In this document: positions 8,649 to 16,286 of the stretch, one piece after another
How the letters are laid out: each line of letters begins with the position of its first letter
Position numbering within the stretch: the first letter of the stretch is position 1
The notes under the pieces: model-generated
Database searches by the model: none
What the model was told of the DNA's origin: nothing
What the model saw: only the letters and a program-made list of their open reading frames with translations
Position numbers and translations under genes: made by a program
From: Nostoc foliaceum FACHB-393
Lineage (GTDB): Bacteria > Cyanobacteriota > Cyanobacteriia > Cyanobacteriales > Nostocaceae
Length of the DNA stretch: 38,645 nucleotides
Assembly (NCBI RefSeq): GCF_014698505.1
Contig: NZ_JACJTD010000061.1
Coordinates: 1-38,645 of the forward strand
Reading direction: 5' to 3'

Positions 8649-9533
8649 CTAAAGATATCGCTGCAATAGACCAATGAAAACTTCTGGTATTTCCAAATGA
8701 GGTAATACTCCTGCATCTGCGATCGCATAAAAATCTCGAATTGCACTTGTATTTAAATTTGCCAAGCGTTTTCCTAATTTGATGTTGGTAAATTGTGCCT
8801 TTTCTCCCCAAAAGATCACCGTGGGAATTGTCAGTTGCTTAATATATAAACTCAGGTCAAAGTAAAGATCCCCCCGCAAAAATGACAAAGCGGCAAACTT
8901 GGCATTAGGCTGCTGTGCAGAGGTTAAATAAGCCTCCACCATTTCTTGAGATAGTCGTTGTGACTTGGCAAACAGAAAACTTTGTAAAAAATTTCGGACT
9001 GCAATTTCATTTTCAGCACCCAGCATGTAAATAAAATTGTCCAACAGAGGCGTATTGATCACCGAAAGCGGAAGTCTGCGTCCAGCGCCCTGCCCAAAAT
9101 CATCAAATCCAGAGGGGGACACCAGAAACAGTGCTTTGAATAAATTGGGTTGAACAATAGCTAGGCGGATAGCAAAAGCGGCTGTTAAAGACGAGGCTAC
9201 CACGGTCACTGGCTGGCGACAAGTTTCGATGATAAACTCTGCGATCGTGCTGAGATAATCCCTAATTTTATAATCCCGGACTGGATGAGCCGATTCTCCC
9301 CAGCCGATTAGATCGGGAGCTAAAATGTGATAGCTAGAAGCAAAAGCCGGGTAAACTTTAGACCATTCATACGCAGATGCCCCACCACCAAAGTTATGGA
9401 GAAACAGTAGTGGAGGTAAATCTTCAGTATCAGCGATCGCCCAAGGTGCATTCGTTTGGGTATAGTAAACCATCGCCCCCAAGGATGTATGGATGACTTT
9501 ATGTCCAAAACCAGGAGGTTGAAACTGAAGCAT
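8649..9533 (-). CDS. Alpha/beta-fold hydrolase with atypical nucleophile elbow
   Basis: A 294-residue alpha/beta hydrolase of the C-C hydrolase/haloperoxidase-like group. The oxyanion loop LLFLHNFGGGASAYEW (about 42-57) and the Asp-containing LAPDLIGWGESAHP (about 73-86) are standard. VIFWGEKAQF and PHLEIPEVF mark the acid and His regions. The nucleophile elbow, normally GxSxG, reads VVASSLTAAFA: a Ser is present but both flanking glycines are replaced. That can still be catalytic in some cyanobacterial relatives, or the enzyme may be altered. It is 45 bp downstream of the HugZ-like gene and probably cotranscribed. Substrate unknown. Confidence 0.8.
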   Translation of the reverse strand: MLQFQPPGFGHKVIHTSLGAMVYYTQTNAPWAIADTEDLPPLLFLHNFGGGASAYEWSKVYPAFASSYHILAPDLIGWGESAHPVRDYKIRDYLSTIAEFIIETCRQPVTVVASSLTAAFAIRLAIVQPNLFKALFLVSPSGFDDFGQGAGRRLPLSVINTPLLDNFIYMLGAENEIAVRNFLQSFLFAKSQRLSQEMVEAYLTSAQQPNAKFAALSFLRGDLYFDLSLYIKQLTIPTVIFWGEKAQFTNIKLGKRLANLNTSAIRDFYAIADAGVLPHLEIPEVFIGLLQRYL

Positions 9534-9578
9534 AAAATTAAAAACTATAGTTTAATAAGAACAGTGATAATTTATAAT

Positions 9579-10088
9579 TCATTCTTGCTTTTGGTTACTA
9601 TCTCCTGTGATTTGAACAACTTGATTGAGGTTATCACCACTGATGTGATAAGCTCCGCCAAAACCAACTACAAAACGACCTTCACTAGGAATTAGCTGGA
9701 AAATCCGAAAGTCAGACAAGCCGCGCAAAACTTCGATAATTTGACCAAACCGCCTTTGAAATTGCTCAACCATTTGATTCCACTTGTCAGTTTCACGCTC
9801 TATCAAAGTTGCCGTACAATCAAAACTCAAACGACGACGGGCAAAAATTAGATTACTCTTAGCTTCATCCTCAATAAACAAGACGCTAACATGAGGATTG
9901 GCATAGATATTTTTGGTATGAGTCGAAAGACCACTGACGTAAATGTAGATGTTCTTGGAATCATCCATTACAAAGGGAGCATAACTAGCATTGGGTATTG
10001 CCTGGGCGCTTACGGTGCTAATGATGACACTCTCAAATTCTTCAGGAAACTTTTCGTACTCAGCTTGAATGTTTTCAAGTTGGCTCAT
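9579..10088 (-). CDS. HugZ-like / pyridoxamine 5'-phosphate oxidase-fold protein
   Basis: A 169-residue split-barrel flavin-reductase-fold protein of the PNPOx-like / HugZ group. HugZ members bind haem and are linked to haem iron use. Motifs fitting the family are ASYAPFVMDDSKNIYIYVSG, LSTHTKNIYANPHVSVLFIED (about 55-75), RRRLSFDCTATLI, and the C-terminal EGRFVVGFGGAYHISGDNL. The reading frame ends with a polar tail (DSNQKQE). It is first in a probable two-gene unit with the hydrolase downstream. Whether it binds haem or flavin cannot be decided here. Confidence 0.75.
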   Translation of the reverse strand: MSQLENIQAEYEKFPEEFESVIISTVSAQAIPNASYAPFVMDDSKNIYIYVSGLSTHTKNIYANPHVSVLFIEDEAKSNLIFARRRLSFDCTATLIERETDKWNQMVEQFQRRFGQIIEVLRGLSDFRIFQLIPSEGRFVVGFGGAYHISGDNLNQVVQITGDSNQKQE

Positions 10089-10364
10089 AAGTAAATTACC
10101 GTTTGATTAGGAACACCTAATTAAGTATCCTAACGTGATTGAGCGATGTCTACGACGGGCTATACCTATGCATGGAATGCCAAAGATTTGGCTTAATTGT
10201 AGCTAGTCTCCCTCATTAAAGAGAATTGCTGGTTACAGGTATCTCCTGTAGCCTATCCCCTTTCACCTAATTAAAGCAACTCAGCATTATCCAATTTCTG
10301 AGTACCGGAGGATTTGGAAAAACAGACATTGGGCTAAACTTAAGAAAGTTGTGAGGACGCAAAT
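10089..10364. other. Divergent intergenic region with small hairpins
   Basis: These 276 bases separate the divergent HugZ-like and HCF173-like genes. Two short hairpins stand out: ATTAGG/CCTAAT around AACA at 10106-10121, and TACAGG/CCTGTA around TATCT near 10235-10251. The second lies in the probable 5' leader of the HCF173-like gene. I could not match the leader to a known riboswitch. Confidence 0.45.
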
Positions 10365-11858
10365 GTGACTGACAAAAATCGTTCTCAATGGGATTTAGGC
10401 AGGTTTCTCGAAACCCTGACTTACTTTGAGGTAATTCCTTTCCTTAACTGGGTACAGCAGTTAATCCAAGGCCGTCCTAAGGATAATCAATATAGACCCA
10501 ATGGAGGAAGAAACGTGGGTGTAATACTAGTAGCAGGGGCAACAGGTGGTGTAGGTAAGCGAGTGGTGCAGCGATCGCTCCAACAGGGTTATAAAGTTCG
10601 CGCCCTAGTTCGAGACATTAATAAAGCACGGTCAATTCTTGGTAATGATATAGACTTGGTAGTTGCGGATATAACTAAACCAGAAACTTTAACTCCTTTA
10701 GTTATGGCTGATATCCAAGCTGTAGTTTGTTGCACAGCAGTGCGTGTGCAACCAGTTGAGGGAGACACAGCAGATAGAGCAAAATATTACCAAGGTGTTA
10801 AATTTTATCAACCAGAAATTGTTGGCGACACCCCAGAAAATGTGGAATATCAAGGTGTCAAAAATTTAGTTCAAGCTGCGGCAAAATATCTACCCCAAGC
10901 AAATGAAAAACCGATATTTGATTTTACAAAGCCATCAGCAGAATTAAAGGATATTTGGGGGGCGCTAGATGATGTCGTCATGGGTGGCGTGAGTGCCAGT
11001 AATATCCAATTAGTAGAAAATACAGCTTTGTTTGCTGGTAATGTCTCCACGGCTAACTCTGGCGGATTTGCTTCTATCAGAACTAAGAATTTTGATCCCC
11101 CCTTCAACTTATCTGATTGCGAAGGTGTAAAATTGCGCGTCAAAGGTGATGGTCAGCGTTATAAAATATTTCTGCGGACAGATACAAAATGGGATGGCAT
11201 TGGCTATAGCTATTCTTTCGATACCGTAGCTAATACCTGGATAGATGTTCACATTCCCTTTGCAGATTTGATTCCTGTCTTTCGGGCAAAAGTTGTCAAA
11301 GATGCGCCGCCAATTGAGCAGAGTAGAATTTGTTCATTTCAACTGATGTTGAGCAAATTTGAATATGATGGAGCTTTGAATCCCAAATTTTCTCCCGGTG
11401 GTTTTACTTTGCAGTTGGAATCAATTAAAGCTTACGGCGGGACAACTTTACCACAATTTATCTTAGTCAGTTCAGCAGGCGTGACTCGTCCTGGTCGCCC
11501 TGGGATTAATTTAGATGAAGAACCGCCAGCAGTGAAATTAAATGACCAATTGGGAGGGATTTTAACTTGGAAGTTAAAGGGAGAAGATAGTTTAAGAGAA
11601 AGCGGAATTCCTTATACCATTGTTAGACCTTGTGCTTTAACTGAGGAACCAGGGGGTAAGGAATTAATATTTGAACAAGGCGATAATATTAAGGGCAAAA
11701 TCAGCCGTGAAGATGTGGCAGAACTTTGCGTGCAAGCGCTAAAACTAGCAATAGCTTGTAATGTCACGTTTGAGGTAAAACAGACAGAAAATACTGTTAC
11801 CTCTATCGATTGGCAGAAGCTATTTTGTGACATACTCCCAGACCTCAGCAAGCAGTAG
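10365..11858 (+). CDS. HCF173-like atypical SDR with inserted CIA30 domain
   Basis: A 497-residue protein combining an NAD(P)-binding SDR/NmrA-like fold (Gly motif VAGATGGVGKRVVQ, about 56-69) with a CIA30 domain inserted at about 183-350 (IFDFTKPSAELKDIWGALDD, then VMGGVSAS, FASIRTKNFDPPFNL). The SDR fold resumes with FILVSSAGVTRPGRPG and GIPYTIVRPCALTEEPGG. This arrangement is that of Arabidopsis HCF173, which binds psbA mRNA and promotes D1 synthesis, so a role in photosystem II assembly or repair is a fair inference. A GTG start is used, with AGGA eight bases upstream. The last ~9 codons (11829-11855) overlap what looks like the right end of an IS605-type element, so the natural C-terminus may have been replaced. 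Confidence 0.8.
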   Translation: MTDKNRSQWDLGRFLETLTYFEVIPFLNWVQQLIQGRPKDNQYRPNGGRNVGVILVAGATGGVGKRVVQRSLQQGYKVRALVRDINKARSILGNDIDLVVADITKPETLTPLVMADIQAVVCCTAVRVQPVEGDTADRAKYYQGVKFYQPEIVGDTPENVEYQGVKNLVQAAAKYLPQANEKPIFDFTKPSAELKDIWGALDDVVMGGVSASNIQLVENTALFAGNVSTANSGGFASIRTKNFDPPFNLSDCEGVKLRVKGDGQRYKIFLRTDTKWDGIGYSYSFDTVANTWIDVHIPFADLIPVFRAKVVKDAPPIEQSRICSFQLMLSKFEYDGALNPKFSPGGFTLQLESIKAYGGTTLPQFILVSSAGVTRPGRPGINLDEEPPAVKLNDQLGGILTWKLKGEDSLRESGIPYTIVRPCALTEEPGGKELIFEQGDNIKGKISREDVAELCVQALKLAIACNVTFEVKQTENTVTSIDWQKLFCDILPDLSKQ

Positions 11859-11865
11859 GTGTGGG
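11837..11865 (-). mobile_element. IS605-type right-end hairpin
   Basis: CCCAGACCT and AGGTGTGGG (one G/G mismatch) form a hairpin with an 11-nt loop. It overlaps the tnpB stop and the 3' end of the HCF173-like gene. A hairpin at the tnpB 3' end, followed on the minus strand by GGGAGTATGTCA, fits the right-end structure that IS200/IS605 elements use for cleavage and where the TnpB guide RNA ends. Confidence 0.55.
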
Positions 11866-12294
11866 CTTCTCAGTGACTCCTGCTACTGCATAGGACATTA
11901 ACTGAGCTTTCAAGTCGGGATGCCCCACCGACCTATTTTTAATTACGATGGCTGCATTATGGTCGCGATCCAAAGAACAACCGCAACTGCATTCATGCCA
12001 TCGTTCATGCAACTTTTTGGGTACTTTCACCCCACAATTAGAACATTGCTGGCTTGTCCCAGATGCTTTAACTGGTATTACCAACAAACCAGCATTTTCG
12101 GCTTTGTTTGTCAATATTGATAAGAAGCTACCCCATCCAGCATCATGTACAGATTTTGCAAGTTTAGATTTTGAAAGTCCCTTAATGTTTAGGTCTTCGT
12201 GTGCAATTACATCATATTTTTTCAATAAATTATTAGCAGTTTTCAAATGAAAGTCTTTGCGTTTATCAGCAACTTTTTTATGCTGTTTACCCAC
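11845..12294 (-). pseudogene. TnpB (IS605-type) C-terminal fragment
   Basis: A 149-residue remnant of the RNA-guided nuclease TnpB. The RuvC-II Glu (VIAHEDLNIKGL), the four-Cys zinc ribbon (SQQCSNCG and CSCGC) and the RuvC-III Asp (LDRDHNAA) are intact. The N-terminal half including RuvC-I (first catalytic Asp) and the RNA-binding wedge is missing. In-frame codons upstream of 12294 run on only to about 12335, into the facing tnpA remnant. It is therefore inactive as a nuclease. Confidence 0.88.
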
Positions 12295-12318
12295 TTGCTT
12301 AACTGCTTTCTTTGTGCC

Positions 12319-12573
12319 TGCGGTAGGCGCAAAGCCTTTAACACAGCAATGCTAGAGCGTCTACATACTGTTTTTGAGGAGTTATTAATAAAGTGGGATT
12401 GTAAACTTGTTGAGTTCAACGGTGAAGATAATCACGTACATCTTCTTTTTCAATATCATCCTGATTTAGAACTCAGTAAGTTAGTAAATAACTTAAAATC
12501 AATTTCCTCCATAAAATTGAGACAAGAATTTTCCGAACATTTAAAACTTTTTTATAGTCAAGATGTCTTTTAG
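12319..12573 (+). pseudogene. TnpA (Y1 HUH transposase, IS200/IS605) internal fragment
   Basis: The frame from about RRKAFNTAMLERLHTVFEEL onward is a Y1 transposase, with the HUH motif in GEDNHVHLLFQYHP and KLVNNLKSISSIKLRQEF. About 15-20 N-terminal residues are missing, fused instead to the reverse complement of tnpB. The C-terminal helix with the catalytic Tyr is also missing: the frame stops at 12571-12573, overlapping the stop of the neighbouring permease. It is the head-to-head partner of the tnpB remnant. Confidence 0.85.
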
Positions 12574-13376
12574 CTGCCAGTAGAACAGTAGTATTGCTCC
12601 CCTAACTTCCAAAGTTTCAGCGCAACTATCAGAAATACAATGCCTGCCATTGGAGAGACGTAGCAAAACCACAAAGGCACTAAAAAAGTATCTTCTTTTT
12701 CAAGCACTGCAAGCAAAGGAAAATAACTCACGCAGGCAAGTGGTATAAAGAAAGTGAAGAATCGCTGAAACCATTTGCCATAAATTGAAAGAGGATATTG
12801 AGCCGTTTCTACTCCTCCATAAGTGAGGATATTCATAATTTCGAGCGATTCAATAGTCCAGAATGTGAGCGTTGCTTGCACAATAACGATACCAATAAAA
12901 AGGGCAACGCTACCAATAAATGAAGTGCCCAAAAGCCACCATGTTTTCAAAGCAAAAGGAATGTGGAGAGTTGAAAGCGACCACCCGGTAACAATAAGCC
13001 CTTGAGAAAATCTTCCTATTCGTTTCAAGGTAAATTCTGTCCCCAGAAGTTGAAGTACTGTGGTGCGTGGACGAAGAAGTAAACGATCAAAGTCTCCATT
13101 CTTAATTATTTTTCCAAATGAATCAAACCCTCGTCCCAGAGCATCAGCACAGGCGAAAGAAATATTTACCATTCCATAAAATAGAGCAACTTCACTCAGA
13201 GTCCACGTACCAATATTATTAAAACGAGTAAAAAGTGCCCATATTCCGAAAAATTCAACAAAGGTTCCGAGAAAATTCCCTACTACTTGAAGAAAGAAGG
13301 ACACTTTGTACTGCATTTGTGATTTTAAAGATACAGAAATATATCGGAGGTAGAGAAAAAAAGCATTCACACTCAT
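12570..13376 (-). CDS. ABC-2 exporter permease (viologen-exporter type, second permease)
   Basis: A 268-residue membrane protein with about six hydrophobic segments, of the ABC-2 permease class found as the second permease in ATPase-permease-permease exporters (COG3694 type). Typical features are the amphipathic N-terminus YLRYISVSLKSQMQYKVSFF, ALGRGFDSFGKIIKNGDFDRLLLRP, and the C-terminal YPLSIYGKW ... FIPLACVSYFP region. Its start overlaps the preceding permease stop by 4 bp. Its own stop (TAA, 12570-12572) overlaps the stop of the TnpA remnant, but the end sequence STGS looks natural for the family, so the protein is probably complete. Confidence 0.82.
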   Translation of the reverse strand: MSVNAFFLYLRYISVSLKSQMQYKVSFFLQVVGNFLGTFVEFFGIWALFTRFNNIGTWTLSEVALFYGMVNISFACADALGRGFDSFGKIIKNGDFDRLLLRPRTTVLQLLGTEFTLKRIGRFSQGLIVTGWSLSTLHIPFALKTWWLLGTSFIGSVALFIGIVIVQATLTFWTIESLEIMNILTYGGVETAQYPLSIYGKWFQRFFTFFIPLACVSYFPLLAVLEKEDTFLVPLWFCYVSPMAGIVFLIVALKLWKLGEQYYCSTGS

Positions 13377-14191
13377 CCTCCTTGAATTACAAGCTTTCTT
13401 ACACCACGGTTCACAAGGAAACGCCCAAGGATAACAATCACAACTATCCAGAAAGTTTGATGCAGCAATATATGAAATAGTTCATTGGGTAAAAGATTCC
13501 CAGTAAAAAGACGAAAAGGTTGGTCAACAAGCCCTGAAAAAGGAAGTGCATTCAAAAAAGGCTTGCTCCACTCAGGAAAAAGTGGCAGAGGAACAATCAT
13601 TCCAGACAAGATAATAATCAGAGTGGGGAGGATACTATTAATTCCCTCACCAGAAAGTGTCCACATCATTGATACAGTCAGAAGCATAGTCAATGCAGAC
13701 GAAAGCAGAATTGCACCAATAAAGGAGATAAAAAAAGCAACAAAAGAAGCAAAGGAGGGTGGAAAAGAAAGCGATCGCTCCGAAAGCCCGACAATGGGAA
13801 AAAGGAAAATTGTCACACAAAGAAGAGGAATAGCACGAAGTATCAAGGGTGCTGTGCGAAGCGCCAAAGCGCGAGTAAACCAAAAATTATAAAGGTCAGT
13901 GGGTCGGAGAAGATCGTATCCTACCGCACCGGAACGGATCAAGTCTTGAATCTCCTTATCACCTGACCAAGGGACAATCGCCATCAAAAACGCCTGTCCA
14001 AGCCATATATATCCTACAGCCTCACGAAAAGTCAGAGGTTGAGCAGAGGTTGTGTTAGTGAAGAATGCTTCTAAAACCATAACTTTCACGAACCCCCAAA
14101 ATAGTTGAGTTGCAATCCCAGCTAAAGCAGCAGTCCGATATTGCAGCAGTAGTGCAAATCTCGCAACAAACAGTGACAAATAGGCTTTCAT
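13373..14191 (-). CDS. ABC-2 exporter permease (viologen-exporter type, first permease)
   Basis: A 272-residue ABC-2 permease with six hydrophobic segments (COG4587 type). Recognisable parts are the N-terminus LSLFVARFALLLQYRTAAL, the loop WSGDKEIQDLIRSGAVGYDLLRP and PLPLFPEWSKPFLNALPF. It lies in a tightly coupled operon: its ATG overlaps the ATPase stop by 4 bp and its stop overlaps the next permease start by 4 bp. It forms the membrane pore with that permease. Confidence 0.83.
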   Translation of the reverse strand: MKAYLSLFVARFALLLQYRTAALAGIATQLFWGFVKVMVLEAFFTNTTSAQPLTFREAVGYIWLGQAFLMAIVPWSGDKEIQDLIRSGAVGYDLLRPTDLYNFWFTRALALRTAPLILRAIPLLCVTIFLFPIVGLSERSLSFPPSFASFVAFFISFIGAILLSSALTMLLTVSMMWTLSGEGINSILPTLIIILSGMIVPLPLFPEWSKPFLNALPFSGLVDQPFRLFTGNLLPNELFHILLHQTFWIVVIVILGRFLVNRGVRKLVIQGG

Positions 14192-15180
14192 CCGAAAATC
14201 CCTCCTGACTTCGCATAAAGTTCAGCAACTATCTCTTCAATAGGTGGATTTTCCACAAAAAGATCCTCTACTTCGTGTTTTGAGGTAATCTGGCTAATCA
14301 GGGACGCAGCAGAAAGCTTTGTGGGATCGAAGGCAAGAGTTACGGTACGACCTTCTTTGGAGATGATACTGACCCCTTCTTCTTCAAAGGAGAAATCATC
14401 GTTTGTCAGGTCTATTCTTAAGTAGCGACGCGAAGAAACTTGAGAACGCAGCGTTGCTAGAGTTCCATCACAAAGAATTTCACCTCCACCAATAATAATT
14501 ATGCGATCGCACAATGCCTCGATATCATCCATATCATGGGTAGTCAGAATAGTAGTTACTTTATGAGTTTTATTCAGCGCTTTAATAAATTTTCTGACAG
14601 CAAGCTTTGAAACTGCATCCAGACCGATAGTAGGTTCATCCAGAAAAAGGATCTCAGGTCTGTGAAGCATTGCTGCTGCAAAGTCACATCGCATCCTTTG
14701 ACCAAGGCTTAATTGCCTCACAGGCGTAGAGAGAAAGCTTGATAGGTCAAGCAAATCAATCATTTCTTGGCGCGTCTGGCGATACTCTGAATCGGGAACG
14801 CGATAAATATCCCGCAGCAGATCGAAGGACTCAATCACTGGTAGATCCCACCATAGTTGCGATCGCTGACCAAACACTACTCCAATACGACCAACATGCC
14901 GGATTCTATCTTTCCAGGGAGTTCGTCCGCCAATTATGCATTTCCCACCCTCAGGGACTAAGATACCACTTAAAATTTTAATAGTAGTCGATTTCCCGGC
15001 TCCATTTGGGCCGATATATCCTACAAGTTCTCCTTGATCAAGGGAGAATGAAACTCCTTTCAACGCATGAACAACTCTTGTTTTTCGCTGCACAAGTCCT
15101 TGGATTGAACCGAAAAGCCCAGAGGAGCGTTCAGATACAAAAAAAGTCTTTCTGAGGTCTTCGACAATAATATGAGACAT
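14188..15180 (-). CDS. ABC exporter ATPase (COG4586 type, viologen-exporter-like)
   Basis: A 330-residue ATPase driving the two downstream permeases. Walker A is GPNGAGKSTT, the signature LSLGQRMRCDFAAAML, Walker B EILFLDEPTIGLD, and the switch His is in LTTHDMDD. A C-terminal extension (about 245-330) is typical of exporters in this class. The ATPase-permease-permease layout matches the Synechocystis slr1901/slr1174/slr0610 set, reported to give resistance to viologen herbicides, so export of toxic cationic or hydrophobic compounds is a fair guess; the real substrate is unknown. The start ATG (15178-15180) is the first gene of the unit, with the promoter in 15181-15303. Confidence 0.88.
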   Translation of the reverse strand: MSHIIVEDLRKTFFVSERSSGLFGSIQGLVQRKTRVVHALKGVSFSLDQGELVGYIGPNGAGKSTTIKILSGILVPEGGKCIIGGRTPWKDRIRHVGRIGVVFGQRSQLWWDLPVIESFDLLRDIYRVPDSEYRQTRQEMIDLLDLSSFLSTPVRQLSLGQRMRCDFAAAMLHRPEILFLDEPTIGLDAVSKLAVRKFIKALNKTHKVTTILTTHDMDDIEALCDRIIIIGGGEILCDGTLATLRSQVSSRRYLRIDLTNDDFSFEEEGVSIISKEGRTVTLAFDPTKLSAASLISQITSKHEVEDLFVENPPIEEIVAELYAKSGGIFG

Positions 15181-15303
15181 ATATTATTTCAAGTTTTTTC
15201 GCAATAACTTGCAGCAGTTTTGATCTTATTGAAACACGTCAAACTGCCAGATATTTTCATAGGCAAGTATCATTTTATATCGCCTCAAATTTTCAGGTTA
15301 TGC

Positions 15304-15939
15304 CTATGGCAACTCCTTCAGGTGTACACGTAAAATTCCTTGAATTACTTGTTGTACAGCTTCTTTACTCAAGCTACCATCTACCCGCATAATTCGTGAG
15401 GGATAGGATGCTGCTAACTCTGCGTATCCTTGCTGAACGCGCCGATGAAAAGCGATTGTTTCTTGTTCAATGCGGTCTAGTCCTACTCCATCTCCCCGTT
15501 TGCGGGCCAGTCCCAATTCGACATCGACATCTAGCCAAATAGTTAAGTCACTTTCTAAACCACCAGTGGCAATATAATTAAGCTGATTGATTAAACTCAT
15601 GTTCAAACCGCGACCATATCCTTGGTAGGCAATAGTAGAGTCAGTGTAGCGATCGCATAAAATGTATTTCCCGGCTGTGAGGTTTGGTTTAAGTTCTTGT
15701 TCAATGTGTTGCGATCGGTCGGCAGCATACAACAAGAGTTCTGTCACTTGTGCAACTGGTTTATCCTCTGCTTTTTCTAGTAGCAAGCGGCGAAGGTGTA
15801 AGCCTAACTCTGTTCCTCCTGGTTCACGAGTTACTACCACAGAAATACCTAGACTTTCCAACCACTCAGAACAAAGCTGCATTTGGCTGGTTTTGCCACA
15901 GCCTTCCACACCTTCAAATACAATTAGTTTGCCACCCAT
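15304..15939 (-). CDS. tmk: Thymidylate kinase
   Basis: Phosphorylates dTMP to dTDP. The P-loop reads FEGVEGCGKTSQ at the very N-terminus, DRY is in LCDRYTDSTIAYQGYGRG, and REPGG supplies the substrate-binding motif, as in other dTMP kinases. The length of 211 aa is normal when translation starts at the ATG at 15937-15939 (MGGKLIVFEG). A longer frame from a TTG at 15987 adds 16 basic residues with no family support. It is the only gene between two unrelated leftward genes, so it is probably monocistronic. Confidence 0.92.
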   Translation of the reverse strand: MGGKLIVFEGVEGCGKTSQMQLCSEWLESLGISVVVTREPGGTELGLHLRRLLLEKAEDKPVAQVTELLLYAADRSQHIEQELKPNLTAGKYILCDRYTDSTIAYQGYGRGLNMSLINQLNYIATGGLESDLTIWLDVDVELGLARKRGDGVGLDRIEQETIAFHRRVQQGYAELAASYPSRIMRVDGSLSKEAVQQVIQGILRVHLKELP

Positions 15940-16286
15940 GCTTTTTAAAGTTCGCTGCAATAAACTTGTTCGCTGACGTTTGATCAAGAATAGCGCGAAG
16001 TGTTACAGGCGGGTGAGACGCTTACCCCACAATCAGTAGTTGGATATTTTTTTATTTGGCAGTCTCTAAATACACAAAAACAGGTTTTTGGCAATTTGGC
16101 AGATCAAGTATTTTTGACACTGGTATTTTTGGGATTGTGCAATGGGTGTAGCAGAAGTTGCCCTAACCAGATGGTCGAGATTTTCAAGTTACTTCTGTAA
16201 TTCCTGGAAGACATCAATCACAGCTGGTTATTTTAACTGGTATGTCAAGGTGTCTGTGCATAATCAACTCGTACAGGAGATTAATT
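15940..16286. other. Intergenic region tmk / GMC oxidoreductase
   Basis: About 350 bases between divergent genes. A 66-codon frame (16000-16200) has no recognisable domain and a weak start. Otherwise only the ribosome site AGGAGA (16275-16280), six bases before the GMC start, is clear. Confidence 0.5.

Noticed and set aside
10200..10364. Possible riboswitch in the HCF173-like leader
   Set aside because: Checked by eye against TPP, cobalamin and glutamine riboswitch consensus boxes; none match. Only short hairpins remain.
16000..16200. 66-codon hydrophobic plus-strand ORF
   Set aside because: No ribosome site, no family, Cys-rich by chance; lies in an intergenic stretch.
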